The translations under genes and the position numbers were made by a program. A stretch of 64,000 bases of DNA from Curvibacter sp. AEP1-3. Lineage in GTDB: Bacteria; Pseudomonadota; Gammaproteobacteria; Burkholderiales; Burkholderiaceae_C. Each line of letters starts with the position of its first letter. Position 1 is the first letter of the stretch. The stretch is from the NCBI RefSeq assembly GCF_002163715.1, contig NZ_CP015698.1, positions 1,860,001 to 1,924,000 on the forward strand, written 5' to 3'. Under the pieces are notes generated by a model. That model saw only the letters and a program-made list of their open reading frames with translations. It searched no databases and was not told the DNA's origin. Shown piece after piece: positions 44,619 through 54,227 of the stretch.

Positions 44619-46085
44619 ATGAGCTTTGATTTAGTCATGTTCGGCGGCACCGGCGATTTGGCCTGGCGCAAACTCATGCCCGCACTGTTTCAGGCCTTCC
44701 GCCATGGCACTTTGCCTGAGGGCGGCCGCATCATCGGCGTGGGCCGCGATGACCTGAGCCATGACCAGTACCGCGCGCTGATCCAGTCCCGCTTTGAAAA
44801 AGTCGAGCTTGCCAAGCGCCCCAGCGCCGAAGAGTTTGCCCGCTTTGCCGCCATCCTCGAATTTGTGCGCATGGACTTGTCCAAGTCCGAAGACTACGCC
44901 CGTCTGGCAGAAACCCTGAACGCGCGCAATGCCGACGGCATCGTGATGTACGTGGCCACTGCGCCCAGCCTGTTTACGAATGTGTGCGAGCAGTTGGCCG
45001 CCTCGGGGCTGAACAGCCCCAAGGTGCGCATCGTGCTGGAAAAGCCCTTGGGTCACGACCTGGCATCCAACCGCGCCATCAACCAGACGGTGAGCCGCTT
45101 CTTTGCAGAAGAGCAGGTGTACCGCATCGACCACTATCTGGGCAAGCCTTCAGTGCAAAACCTGTTTGCCATGCGCTTCGGCAACGCTCTGTTTGAGCCG
45201 CTCTGGCGCCGCGAGCACATTGCCAACATCCAGATCACTATCGCCGAGGATCTTGGCGTGGAAAGCCGTGGCGCGTTTTACGAAACCACGGGCGCCTTGC
45301 GTGACATGGTGCAGAACCACGCGCTGCAATTGCTGTGTGCCATTGCAATGGAGCCGCCCATCAACGCGGGCGCCGACGCCATTCGCGATGAGAAGCTCAA
45401 AGTGCTGCGCTCCCTGAAGCCTTGGACCCAAGAGACTTTGAAGCAGGATGTGGTACGCGGCCAATACTCTGCTGGCACTAGCGGCGGCGCCAAGGTGCCT
45501 GGCTACCGGGAAGAAACCGGCGTCAACCCGCAAAGCAACACCGAAACCTTTGTCGCCCTGCGCACCGAAATTGCCAACTGGCGTTGGGCCGGTGTGCCCT
45601 TTTACATCCGTACCGGCAAGCGCTTGTCGGGACGCGATGCACGCATCGTGATCAACTTCCGTCCCACGCCGCACGCCATCTTCAATTCCAACGAAGGTGT
45701 GGGCAACCGCTTGGTGATCAACTTGCAACCCAAAGACGGCTTGGAGCTGCACTTGCTGGCACAAGGCCAGGACAACCGCCAGAGCCGTGCATCAGCTTCT
45801 CAAAGCCTTGCACCTGTGCAGTTGGACCTGGATTTCGACAAACGCTTCGGTTCTGAGCGTGTGGGCGCGTATGAACGCTTGCTGCTGGACGTGATCGACG
45901 GTCGCTTGAACCTGTTCGTCCGCAGCGATGAGCAGGAAGAAGCATGGCGCTGGGTCGAGCCGATGCTGGAGCACTGGGCGGCAGACACTTCCGGCCCGCG
46001 ACTCTACGCCGCCGGCACGTGGGGCCCCAGTGCCTCCAGCGCCATGATCGCCCGCGACGGCTTCTGCTGGTCAGAAGAGTCTTGA
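44619..46085 (+). CDS. zwf: Glucose-6-phosphate 1-dehydrogenase
   Basis: 488 residues. The NADP loop FDLVMFGGTGDLAWRKLMPA opens the protein; the active-site motif RIDHYLGKPSVQN is near residue 170, followed by IQITIAEDLGVESRGAFYE and NWRWAGVPFYIRTGKRL. It oxidises glucose-6-phosphate to 6-phosphogluconolactone and feeds the oxidative pentose phosphate and Entner-Doudoroff routes. hexR starts 60 bases downstream and is probably co-transcribed. Confidence 0.96.
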   Translation: MSFDLVMFGGTGDLAWRKLMPALFQAFRHGTLPEGGRIIGVGRDDLSHDQYRALIQSRFEKVELAKRPSAEEFARFAAILEFVRMDLSKSEDYARLAETLNARNADGIVMYVATAPSLFTNVCEQLAASGLNSPKVRIVLEKPLGHDLASNRAINQTVSRFFAEEQVYRIDHYLGKPSVQNLFAMRFGNALFEPLWRREHIANIQITIAEDLGVESRGAFYETTGALRDMVQNHALQLLCAIAMEPPINAGADAIRDEKLKVLRSLKPWTQETLKQDVVRGQYSAGTSGGAKVPGYREETGVNPQSNTETFVALRTEIANWRWAGVPFYIRTGKRLSGRDARIVINFRPTPHAIFNSNEGVGNRLVINLQPKDGLELHLLAQGQDNRQSRASASQSLAPVQLDLDFDKRFGSERVGAYERLLLDVIDGRLNLFVRSDEQEEAWRWVEPMLEHWAADTSGPRLYAAGTWGPSASSAMIARDGFCWSEES

Positions 46086-46145
46086 TGTGCTGATGACGTA
46101 GAGGCCGCCAGAGGCGACCGCTACGTCCACCTGGAAGTACCGACC

Positions 46146-46994
46146 ATGTTGGATCGAATCAAAGCATCCCTGCCATCTTTGGCTCCAGCCGAGCAGCGCG
46201 TCGGCAAGCTCTGCTTGGCAGATCCTCGCGCCTTCGCAAAGCTGCCCGTCAGTGAGTTGGCCGACCGTGCCCACGTCAGCAAGCCCACAGTCGTTCGCTT
46301 TTGCCGAAGCGTGGGCTACGACGGCCTGTCCGACTTCAAGCTCAAACTAGCGGGCACTGTGAATGAAGGTGTTCCCTTCATTCACCGCAGCGTGGATGCG
46401 GATGACAAGACCGGCGACGTGATGGTCAAGGTAATCGACAACACAGTAGCCGCCTTTTTGCGCTACCGGAACGATGCTTCCACCATGGCGATTGAAAAGG
46501 CGGTGGTCGCTTTGGTCGAAGCCTACGGCGCGGGTCGCCAGATCCAGTTCTTCGGCGTGGGTAACTCGGGCATCGTGGCGCAGGATGCGCAACACAAGTT
46601 CTTCCGGTTGGGCATCAACACCACCGCCTACAGCGACGGCCATATGCAAGTGATGAGTGCATCCATCTTGGGGCCAGGCGATTGCGTAGTGGTGATCAGC
46701 AATTCAGGCCGCACCCGCGACCTGATGGATGCCTGCGACATTGCGCGCAAGAACGGGGCAACCACCATCGTCATCACCGCCAGTGGCTCTCCCCTGGCCA
46801 GTGCAGGGCACATTCACCTGAGCGCGGACCACCCGGAAGGCTTTGACAAATACAGCCCCATGGTTTCCCGTTTGCTGCACCTGATGATCGTCGACATTCT
46901 GGCTACCTGCGTAGCCTTGCGCATTGGCGGCGGGAAGCTGCAGCCTTTGCTGAGTGAGATGAAGCACAACTTGCGGAACAAACGTTACGCGTGA
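46146..46994 (+). CDS. hexR: HexR, RpiR-family regulator of sugar catabolism
   Basis: 282 residues. The N-terminal RpiR helix-turn-helix (VSELADRAHVSKPTVVRFCR) is followed by a SIS sugar-phosphate domain (FFGVGNSGIVAQDAQHKFFR, CVVVISNSGRTRDLMDACDI, GATTIVITASGSPLA). HexR represses zwf and related genes and is released by 2-keto-3-deoxy-6-phosphogluconate. Its position next to zwf, tal and pgi supports the call. Confidence 0.88.
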   Translation: MLDRIKASLPSLAPAEQRVGKLCLADPRAFAKLPVSELADRAHVSKPTVVRFCRSVGYDGLSDFKLKLAGTVNEGVPFIHRSVDADDKTGDVMVKVIDNTVAAFLRYRNDASTMAIEKAVVALVEAYGAGRQIQFFGVGNSGIVAQDAQHKFFRLGINTTAYSDGHMQVMSASILGPGDCVVVISNSGRTRDLMDACDIARKNGATTIVITASGSPLASAGHIHLSADHPEGFDKYSPMVSRLLHLMIVDILATCVALRIGGGKLQPLLSEMKHNLRNKRYA

Positions 46995-47043
46995 AGCTGA
47001 AGCTGACACGCTTCCCGGCGTTCACACTCCGGGTCACACAATG

Positions 47044-47077
47044 AAAAGCCCCGCTGCACTGCTGCAGCGGGGCTTTA
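47044..47077. terminator. Bidirectional terminator between hexR and porin
   Basis: AAAAGCCCCGCTGCA / TGCAGCGGGGCTTT stem with a four-base loop, between two convergent genes. Confidence 0.85.
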
Positions 47078-47112
47078 TTCATAGTCGAACACTGGCTTAG
47101 GCCAGCGTCAGA

Positions 47113-48198
47113 TTAGAAGGAGTGGGACAACAACAGGTTGGTTTCGGCGTTACGAGCCGCACCTTCATAAGGCAACCAATTTGCGTAGCTAGCGATAACG
47201 CTAGTGCGCTTGCTCAATGCATACGATGCAGACAAACCGTAGCCGCTACGTGTTTGATCTTGCTGACCAGCTTTGGTGATACCAACTGCGGCCTGCACTA
47301 CAGTACCTGTATAGTTTTCCATCGCGAAGTTAGCGCCCAAAGTCAACGCAGAAGTCACAGGAACAGATACTGCAACCAAAGAGTCTGTCAGCACGCCGCC
47401 ACCGGTGACGGTCAAGACAGACACACCACCACCAACTTTAGCTGCACCAAAGTCGTAAGAAGCTGCAGTACGGATCACATCTTTGTAGGAAGTGTTAACG
47501 TTATCTGTGCGACCGTCGTAGACCAGATAATTCACATTGGCTACCAGCGGGCCACCAACATAGGTCGCAGAAAGGCTGTTGTAACGTTGACCTGTAGTGC
47601 TTGCAGCACCAGCTCCACCAACACCCAGGCCCATACCGACGCCAGATGTGCTGCCACCGGAAGCAGAAGCCTGCTCACCATGAGCGAGACCCACGAACAC
47701 AGGGCCCAACTTGGTATCAAAACCAATGGAGTCTTTCAAACCACGTGCTGGGAAAACTTTGTTATCCATGCCCACACCACCTACGCCGGAAATACCACCG
47801 GATAGGTAATCTACAGGCTTGTATGTCTGCAGGGTAATACGGCCCACGGAAGTGGTCAGCTTCAAGGAAGAGTCTCCACCGGATACGCCACCGCGGTTCA
47901 AGCCATCAATGTTCATTTCAGCGGCAACATTCATGCCGCCACCAAGGTCTTCCTTCGCAGAGAAAGTCACCAAAGATGTGTCGATACCCAAACCAGAAGC
48001 GTCACCGGTAGGGTTTCCAGCATTACCGCCGGCGATAGCCTGGGTGACTTGCTGTGTAACTGTTGACCCAGTTGCCGCAGTGCTTGGGGCAGTTGTGCTG
48101 GTCTTGTAGCCGAAGGTGTAGTTGCCGGTGATGGTAACTTGGGCGCTAGCTGCGCCGCTGATAGCAACGACGGCCAACGCGATAAGAGATTTTTTCAT
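47113..48198 (-). CDS. Gram-negative porin 1
   Basis: 361 residues from the ATG at 48198. A signal peptide MKKSLIALAVVAISGAASAQ leads to VTITGNYTFGY, the usual first beta-strand of Comamonadaceae porins. Repeated strand-turn-strand motifs, for example EDLGGGMNVAAEMNIDGL and GRITLQTYKPVDYLSGG, and the C-terminal LLSHSF (terminal Phe for BAM recognition) identify an outer-membrane beta-barrel. Loops are Gly/Ser/Thr-rich. It is a paralogue of the next porin. Confidence 0.92.
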   Translation of the reverse strand: MKKSLIALAVVAISGAASAQVTITGNYTFGYKTSTTAPSTAATGSTVTQQVTQAIAGGNAGNPTGDASGLGIDTSLVTFSAKEDLGGGMNVAAEMNIDGLNRGGVSGGDSSLKLTTSVGRITLQTYKPVDYLSGGISGVGGVGMDNKVFPARGLKDSIGFDTKLGPVFVGLAHGEQASASGGSTSGVGMGLGVGGAGAASTTGQRYNSLSATYVGGPLVANVNYLVYDGRTDNVNTSYKDVIRTAASYDFGAAKVGGGVSVLTVTGGGVLTDSLVAVSVPVTSALTLGANFAMENYTGTVVQAAVGITKAGQQDQTRSGYGLSASYALSKRTSVIASYANWLPYEGAARNAETNLLLSHSF

Positions 48199-48422
48199 GG
48201 TGTGTCTCACTCAATTTAAGTTAGAGATCTCACCGCTGACCAGAGTCAAAACAGTGAGCTACTTACTTCCCAAATAAAGAAGTAAGTGCTATTGAAACAA
48301 AAATTCACACCGCCGTCATGTAAGTTGGCCTCCAAAATATAGAGCGACCGTTCGTTTTTGGTTTTTTGTTGTAATAGCACCAACTACGCCAATTTTTTCA
48401 CAATGCGAACTTCTTCGAGTAT

Positions 48423-48451
48423 AAAAAAAGCCGCCCGAAGGCGGCTTTTTT
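48423..48451 (-). terminator. Terminator after porin 2
   Basis: GCCGCC-CGAA-GGCGGC stem flanked by A7 on the left and T6 on the right; on the minus strand it ends the porin 2 message, which stops 36 bases before it. Confidence 0.9.
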
Positions 48452-48486
48452 ACTCTCTAAACCAACTGGCTTACGCCAGCAGGGAT

Positions 48487-49467
48487 TTAGAAGGAGTGAG
48501 ACAACAACAGGTTGGTTTCTGTGCTGCGGTTTGCGGCACCAACGGTTGGCTCCCAAGAAGCGTAGGCAGCAACCACGCTGGTACGCTTGGACAAGGAGTA
48601 CTCAGCCTTCAAGCCGTAACCACCGCGTGTACCGTTATCGGTAGCTGTCTTACGGTCAGCTTGAGTGCGTTGACCCCAGTCAGCGCCCAATTGCAGTTGG
48701 GAAGTAGCAGCGAAGCCAACAGCCAAGAAGGAATCTTGACGTGTGCCGGTCACGAATTGTTGGTTACGGAAACCAGCGCCAACCTTGGCAACGCCCAGGT
48801 CGTAGGAACCACGCAGGCTGATACGGTTCTTGCTGTTGTTGTCAACGGTACCGGCTTGATCCCAAACCTTGTAGTTACCGTTCACAGCCAAAGGACCTGC
48901 AGCGTAACCAACAGTCACGCCCACGCCGCGCTGGTATGTGTCAGCAACTGGAGTACCAGCGGCGCCAACGCCCAAGCCAACAGGAGAAGTAGCTTCAGAA
49001 GCGCGGTTCACTGCGCCTTCGTCATGAGAGATGCCGAATGTCAGGCCACCAAAAGAAGGGGATGTGTAAGCGATGGAGTCAGAAGCGTCCAAACGGGAGA
49101 ACACTTTGTCGTCCAAGCCAACGCCACCCACGCCAGCGGTGCCGCCGGACAGGTAGTCAGAACCACGGCCAGTTTCCAAAGACAGCTTACCGAAGCCGCC
49201 AGCCAAAGCCATACCGGAATCACCACCGCCCACGCCACCGCGTGTCAGGCCGTCGATGTTCATGAATGCGGAAGCAGACAAACCGCCGCCCAAGTCTTCC
49301 TTAGCGGTGAAAGTCACCAAAGAAGTGTCGTTACCCAAACCGGAGGAATCAGCACCACCAGCGGAAGAAGCGCGGTAGCCAGCTGTGTAGTTACCAGTGA
49401 TGGTTACTTGAGCGAAAGAAGCGCCGGAAGCAGCCAGAACGGCCAAAGCGATCAAAGTCTTTTTCAT
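48487..49467 (-). CDS. Gram-negative porin 2
   Basis: 326 residues from the ATG at 49467 (GGAGT upstream). Signal peptide MKKTLIALAVLAASGASFAQ, first strand VTITGNYTAGYR, shared EDLGGGLSASAFMNIDGLTR and a C-terminal LLSHSF as in porin 1. It is shorter in several loops. Codons are strongly biased to the preferred set (AAG, GGT, TCC), suggesting high expression. Tandem paralogues such as these often respond to different conditions. Confidence 0.92.
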   Translation of the reverse strand: MKKTLIALAVLAASGASFAQVTITGNYTAGYRASSAGGADSSGLGNDTSLVTFTAKEDLGGGLSASAFMNIDGLTRGGVGGGDSGMALAGGFGKLSLETGRGSDYLSGGTAGVGGVGLDDKVFSRLDASDSIAYTSPSFGGLTFGISHDEGAVNRASEATSPVGLGVGAAGTPVADTYQRGVGVTVGYAAGPLAVNGNYKVWDQAGTVDNNSKNRISLRGSYDLGVAKVGAGFRNQQFVTGTRQDSFLAVGFAATSQLQLGADWGQRTQADRKTATDNGTRGGYGLKAEYSLSKRTSVVAAYASWEPTVGAANRSTETNLLLSHSF

Positions 49468-49720
49468 TAGAAATACTCCAAGGTTAAACATAGAGCTCCG
49501 GACCGATTGTTCGGAACTCCGGGCCAACCTCCTTGTTCAGGAAGTTGAGGCTATTGCACCAGAGCGGTGAAGCTTTGGCAAAGAAAACGGATGAAAAATA
49601 AGGGTTCCTACGGGTTACCGTTGTGGACGTGCAACAAGGCCTTTAACCCACGTCAAGGGCAATTTTTCACACTCCCGATAGACTTCTTACTTGATTTGAC
49701 GCGAAAACCAAAGCATTTGT
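49468..49720. promoter_or_regulatory. Promoter and structured leader region of porin 2 / coq7
   Basis: This is a divergent intergenic region. On the porin 2 side the leader contains inverted repeats (GGAGTTCCGAAC...GTCCGGAGCTC and CAACCTCC...GGAAGTTG) that could fold. No individual promoter is assigned with certainty. Confidence 0.35.
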
Positions 49721-50338
49721 ATGGAATCCCTTTTAAACGCTGCCGATACTGCCTTGCGCACCTTGTTTGCCACTCCCCGCCCCTCTCAGGCTTGCCCCAC
49801 ATTGCCGGAAGGAGAAACCAAGCTGAGTGATGCAGACAAAAGGAAGGCAGCTGGCCTGATGCGTGTGAATCATGTGGGGGAGGTCTGTGCACAGGCTTTA
49901 TATACAGCGCAGGCTTTGGCCACCCCCAACAAGGCGCTGCGTGAACACTTCACCAAAGCTTGCATCGAAGAAACAGACCACCTGGCGTGGACAGCGCAAA
50001 GACTCGACGCCTTGGGCTCCCGCCCTTCCATATTCAATCCGCTTTGGTATGCCGGAGCCTTTGGGCTTGGCCTGCTCGCAGGCCGCATGGGCGATGCCCT
50101 GAGTTTGGGCTTTGTAGTAGAAACAGAGCGCCAAGTCGGAGCCCACTTGGAGAGTCACCTCTCCATGCTTCCGGAGGGCGATCATGAGTCGCGAGCCATC
50201 GTCGCACAAATGCGAAGCGACGAGTTGCGTCATGCGGATGACGCAGCGGCTGCGGGCGCCGCCGAACTCCCCCAGCCCGTCAAGGAACTGATGCGCGCTG
50301 CTGCCAAAGTCATGACCACCGTGGCAGAGCGGATTTGA
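49721..50338 (+). CDS. coq7: Coq7-type 3-demethoxyubiquinol 3-hydroxylase
   Basis: 205 residues. Di-iron ligands are visible as [49 protein letters not shown] and [12 protein letters not shown], giving the repeated E...ExxH pattern of the Coq7 ferritin-like fold. It hydroxylates the ring in a late step of ubiquinone synthesis at the membrane. The hydrophobic stretch [18 protein letters not shown] fits a membrane-associated protein. Single gene divergent from porin 2. Confidence 0.93.
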   Translation: MESLLNAADTALRTLFATPRPSQACPTLPEGETKLSDADKRKAAGLMRVNHVGEVCAQALYTAQALATPNKALREHFTKACIEETDHLAWTAQRLDALGSRPSIFNPLWYAGAFGLGLLAGRMGDALSLGFVVETERQVGAHLESHLSMLPEGDHESRAIVAQMRSDELRHADDAAAAGAAELPQPVKELMRAAAKVMTTVAERI

Positions 50339-50347
50339 ACCCTTGCT

Positions 50348-51910
50348 CTAACGGGCAACCATCTTGTTCCGAGCCTGCCAAGCAGGATGGTCTTTGCTGA
50401 GTAGCTCCGCGGCCGCGCTGGTGTACCAGTTGTATTTCACGCGCCGCTCGTAGCTCACATCTGCGTAGCTCGTTTTTTTGACCCCATCCCTGGAAGTGAA
50501 TAGCGGGCGGCCAGTCTCTAGGTCATAAAACCTGGCCCACAAAGGCGGCGCACCGGGATCTGCAAGTACCCGCCGATCAAAACCAAACTCCAATGTCTTG
50601 TCATTCACTTGAATCAAGCGAATACCGGAGAGTTTTGCAGCCTCAAACCAAGCGACACCGCTTTGAATAGCATCTACAACTTCTGGGCCCGGTTGAGGCA
50701 CGGACATCAGGAAGCGAAGCACATTGACGCTTTCATCACCACTGATGGAAGCCAGCTCAAATGCACGCCCCATGGCCGGTTTCAAGGTGACTTCGTCATA
50801 TTGCGCTGCCCAGCCCGTCTTTTTGCCGTCAATCCAGATTTGGCTGGCCAGAATCAATTTCAACCCTTTGTTGTAGGCATCCCGGGCTTTTGCCACGCGC
50901 GCGGCATCCACAAATGCCATTTCAGGCGCTTTGTTGACAACATCGCGCAAAATTTCCAGGACATTCGCGATAGCGTCGTCATTGAAAGTGATGCGCGCCT
51001 TGTAACCCTGTGGCTGGGGCCAGAATTGTTGCCAACCACCACTCGCGTGCTGGGCCGCCAACAAATAATCCAGGCCACGCAAAAATGACTCTTTGTGGCT
51101 GGACTTGCCGCTGACCGCATGCACTTTGGCCAAGGCGACCAGTTGCTTGGTCGTGGAGTCGTTGTCAATGGTGGACTTGCTGCGGAATCCGGTAAGTGCC
51201 TCTTTATTCACGGGGGTCAAGAGGCTGACAGTTTTCTCCAATTTGGGCCAACCACCGTCCGCATTCTGGTAACCCACAATGACGTCGGCCATGCGCACTC
51301 CGTCCGCAGTTCCATAAAACGTCGCATTTTGGGACAACAAAGTCTCTTCCGTCACCGGCCCACCACGCGCAAAATCGGCCAGTTTCGCACCTGCGGGCAG
51401 GACAAACGCGCCTGTCAGACGTTGGCGGGTCTTGTCCCATTTGACGAATGCGCCCATAGCCTCCCACACCGAGCTAACGGGCATCCAGGCACTCCCACTG
51501 CGCTCTTCTACCGCGGCCTCCAGAACCACCGGTGCGCCATTGACTGTGGCGTTACGCTGCCCCACAGACGCCAACAGGGTCTTGTCGCCCAGCGAGAGTT
51601 GGATCCGCCCGTCAGAGGCTGAGAAGCTGTATTGACCACCCAGATACGGAACGATATCGCCCAAAGGGGCCATTACCAGACTGCCGTTGCGCAGTTCGGG
51701 CTGGGTGTACAGACCCTCTTCCAGTTCCTGATAGGCACCATCCACCGAAAAGTTGGGTTCGCCCAGTATTAGGGCGACCGTTCTCAGAACCTGGGGAGAA
51801 CGAGCAGGGGCAGCAGATACGGCAGTGGGTACGACCGAACTGCAAGCAGTCAATCCGGCCACACCCATGACGGCAGACACCAAAGAAACCAGCCAAATAC
51901 CTCTAGACAT
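50348..51910 (-). CDS. Pectate lyase family 10 lipoprotein with CuAO-like N-terminal domain
   Basis: 520 residues. The signal ends in the lipobox LTAC (Cys23), so it is probably anchored to the outer membrane. Residues about 45-170 resemble a copper amine oxidase N-terminal domain (MAPLGDIVPYLGG, AWMPVSSVWEAMGAFVKWDK). The remainder is PL10: VGYQNADGGWPKLEK, STIDNDSTTKQL, HASGGWQQFWPQPQGYKARI, FNDDAIANVLEILRD and LWARFYDLETGRPLFTSRDG. PL10 enzymes cleave polygalacturonate by beta-elimination. An isolated plant-polymer lyase suggests plant-derived carbon in the habitat. Confidence 0.87.
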   Translation of the reverse strand: MSRGIWLVSLVSAVMGVAGLTACSSVVPTAVSAAPARSPQVLRTVALILGEPNFSVDGAYQELEEGLYTQPELRNGSLVMAPLGDIVPYLGGQYSFSASDGRIQLSLGDKTLLASVGQRNATVNGAPVVLEAAVEERSGSAWMPVSSVWEAMGAFVKWDKTRQRLTGAFVLPAGAKLADFARGGPVTEETLLSQNATFYGTADGVRMADVIVGYQNADGGWPKLEKTVSLLTPVNKEALTGFRSKSTIDNDSTTKQLVALAKVHAVSGKSSHKESFLRGLDYLLAAQHASGGWQQFWPQPQGYKARITFNDDAIANVLEILRDVVNKAPEMAFVDAARVAKARDAYNKGLKLILASQIWIDGKKTGWAAQYDEVTLKPAMGRAFELASISGDESVNVLRFLMSVPQPGPEVVDAIQSGVAWFEAAKLSGIRLIQVNDKTLEFGFDRRVLADPGAPPLWARFYDLETGRPLFTSRDGVKKTSYADVSYERRVKYNWYTSAAAELLSKDHPAWQARNKMVAR

Positions 51911-51985
51911 ATCTCGGACCCCACATTAAGTCATCAGACGACTATTGAGAAAATCCGATTATCTAGCGATTTTTCGCAAAAGTCA

Positions 51986-52435
51986 TCAGACCTCCGTGAG
52001 GTCAAACCCTGTAGTGATTTCCGCTGTCTTGCCCAACATGATGCTGGCCGAGCAGTATTTATCGTGGCTCATGGCAATGGCACGCTCCACGGCGCTGGCA
52101 GGAATTCCTTTTCCGGTCACGGTGAATTGCATGTGGATTTTGGTGAACACCTTAGGGTCTGTTTCGGCGCGCTCAGCGGTCAGCTTCACGGTACAGCCCT
52201 GCACATCATGGCGGCCGCGCTTGAGGATGAGCACCACGTCGTAGGCAGTGCATCCACCAGTACCCGCCAGCACGGTTTCCAGGGGCCGGGGAGCCAGATT
52301 CTGGCCACCGTTTTCGGGTTTGGCAGCGTCAGGGGCGCCATCCATCATCAGTGTGTGACCGCTGCCGGTCTCTGCCACAAAGCCCATGCCTGAGCGGGTA
52401 TTGAGGCCGCCGGTCCAACTTACGGTGCATTCCAT
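51986..52435 (-). CDS. OsmC family peroxiredoxin-like protein
   Basis: 149 residues. The OsmC pattern is clear: RPLETVLAGTGGCTAYDVVLIL with the first redox Cys and DKYCSASIMLGKTAEI with the second. Such proteins reduce organic hydroperoxides through the Cys pair. Divergent from ilvA. Confidence 0.85.
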   Translation of the reverse strand: MECTVSWTGGLNTRSGMGFVAETGSGHTLMMDGAPDAAKPENGGQNLAPRPLETVLAGTGGCTAYDVVLILKRGRHDVQGCTVKLTAERAETDPKVFTKIHMQFTVTGKGIPASAVERAIAMSHDKYCSASIMLGKTAEITTGFDLTEV

Positions 52436-52550
52436 GGTGTGCTTCCTGTCTAAGCCCCGCGCGGGGCAACTCTATACATCGTTACAATGCCGTAAATCGC
52501 TCCGCGCGGAGCGCCACGACTGCTTTTCTCACCCACCGGAGTGTAGCCCT

Positions 52551-54185
52551 GTGAGCACCAAGACCTCGTCCCCCGCCCCGAAAACCCCAGCCCCGCTCAC
52601 CCCGGCCGACTACCTGAAGAAGATTCTCACCGCCCGTGTGTACGACGTGGCGGTGGAGACTGCGCTAGAGCCCGCCCGCGCGCTCAGCCGGCGCCTGCAC
52701 AACACGGTGTTGTTCAAGCGCGAAGACCAGCAGCCCGTGCGCAGCTTCAAGCTGCGTGGCGCCTATAACAAGATGGCCCAAATGCCTGCCGAGCAGATTG
52801 CCAAAGGAGTCATTTGCGCCTCCGCCGGCAACCACGCCCAGGGCGTGGCCTTGTCCGCCAGCCGCATGGGCGTGCGCGCCATCATCGTGATGCCCACCAC
52901 CACGCCCCAACTCAAGGTCGATGCCGTACGCGGCTTCGGCGGTGAAGTGGTGTTGTTCGGTGAAAGCTATTCCGATGCCTACGACCACGCATTGGCCCTG
53001 CAAAAGAAAGAGGGGCTGACTTTTGTGCACCCCTTTGACGACCCGGACGTCATCGCCGGCCAGGGCACCGTGGCCATGGAAATCATGCGCCAAGTGCAGA
53101 CGCTGGGTGCCGACAAGGCCGCCAAGTCCGGCCACAAAACCGGCAGCAAAACCGGCCCCGGTATTGATGCGGTGTTTGTGGCCATCGGCGGTGGTGGCCT
53201 GATCTCGGGTGTGGCGAACTACATCAAGGCGGTGGCGCCCGGCGTCAAGGTTATCGGGGTGCAGATGAACGACTCCAACGCCATGATCCAGTCGGTCGGC
53301 GCCCACGAGCGCGTCACGCTGCCCGACGTGGGCCTGTTCTCAGACGGTACCGCCGTGAAGCTGGTCGGTGAAGAAACCTTCCGCATCGCCCACGACCTGG
53401 TCGACGGCTACGTGACGGTGGACACGGACGCTGTGTGCGCCGCTATCAAGGACATCTTTGTAGACACGCGCAGCATCGTGGAGCCCGCTGGCGCTCTGGC
53501 GGTGGCGGCGATCAAGCAGTACGTGGCCGAACACAAAACCAAGGGCGAAACCTACGCTGCCATCCTGTGCGGCGCCAACATGAACTTCGACCGCCTGCGC
53601 TTTGTGGCCGAGCGGGCCGAAGTGGGTGAAGAGCGTGAAGCGCTGTTCGCGGTCACCATTCCTGAGGAACGTGGCAGCTTCAAGCGCTTTTGCGAGTTGA
53701 TCGGCGAGCTGCCAGGCGGCACCCGCAATGTGACAGAGTTCAACTACCGCATCAGCGATGCGGCCAACGCCCATGTTTTTGTGGGCCTTACCACCCAAAG
53801 CAAAGGCGAATCCGCCAAGGTGGCCAAGAACTTTGAGAAAAACGGATTCAAGACCCTGGACCTGACACACGACGAACTGGCCAAAGAGCACATCCGTCAC
53901 ATGGTGGGCGGCATATCCAGCCTGGCGCAAGACGAGCGGCTTTTGCGCTTTGTGTTCCCCGAGCGGCCGGGCGCGCTGATGAAGTTCCTGAGCCTCATGC
54001 GCCCGGGCTGGAACATCAGCCTCTTCCATTACCGCAATCAGGGTGCCGATTACGGACGCATTCTGGTAGGGCTGCAGGTGCCGGCTGCGGACGACAAAGC
54101 CTTCTCGACGTTTTTGCAGACCCTGAACTACCCGTATGTGGAAGAAACCCACAATCCGGTGTACCGGATGTTTCTACAAAAATGA
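52551..54185 (+). CDS. ilvA: Threonine ammonia-lyase (biosynthetic)
   Basis: 544 residues from the GTG at 52551, chosen because CCGGAG lies upstream and the sequence before it is not protein-like. The PLP Lys is in RSFKLRGAYNKM, the phosphate loop in AIGGGGLISGVANY, and SAGNHAQGVALSA is typical. The C-terminal third has two ACT-like regulatory domains (FAVTIPEERGSFKRFCELIG, LRFVFPERPGALMKFLSLMR) for isoleucine/valine control. It makes 2-oxobutanoate for isoleucine synthesis. The stop touches a palindromic repeat. Confidence 0.94.
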   Translation: MSTKTSSPAPKTPAPLTPADYLKKILTARVYDVAVETALEPARALSRRLHNTVLFKREDQQPVRSFKLRGAYNKMAQMPAEQIAKGVICASAGNHAQGVALSASRMGVRAIIVMPTTTPQLKVDAVRGFGGEVVLFGESYSDAYDHALALQKKEGLTFVHPFDDPDVIAGQGTVAMEIMRQVQTLGADKAAKSGHKTGSKTGPGIDAVFVAIGGGGLISGVANYIKAVAPGVKVIGVQMNDSNAMIQSVGAHERVTLPDVGLFSDGTAVKLVGEETFRIAHDLVDGYVTVDTDAVCAAIKDIFVDTRSIVEPAGALAVAAIKQYVAEHKTKGETYAAILCGANMNFDRLRFVAERAEVGEEREALFAVTIPEERGSFKRFCELIGELPGGTRNVTEFNYRISDAANAHVFVGLTTQSKGESAKVAKNFEKNGFKTLDLTHDELAKEHIRHMVGGISSLAQDERLLRFVFPERPGALMKFLSLMRPGWNISLFHYRNQGADYGRILVGLQVPAADDKAFSTFLQTLNYPYVEETHNPVYRMFLQK

Positions 54186-54227
54186 TAGCTGTCCGCGCAG
54201 AGCGGACGGGCGCTATGGCGCCTTTTT
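54185..54227 (+). repeat. Palindromic repeat copy 6, overlapping gspC end
   Basis: ATAGCTGTCCGCGCAGAGCG...CGGGCGCTATGGCGCCTTTTT. The minus-strand gspC ends inside it (TAG at 54213-54215 from the GGCGCTA core). It fills the 27-base gap between the convergent ilvA and gspC genes and may help terminate both. Confidence 0.7.

Noticed and set aside
52386..52550. N-terminal extension of IlvA from an upstream ATG
   Set aside because: The extra 55 residues have no similarity to the enzyme and overlap the OsmC start region; the GTG at 52551 has a proper ribosome site.
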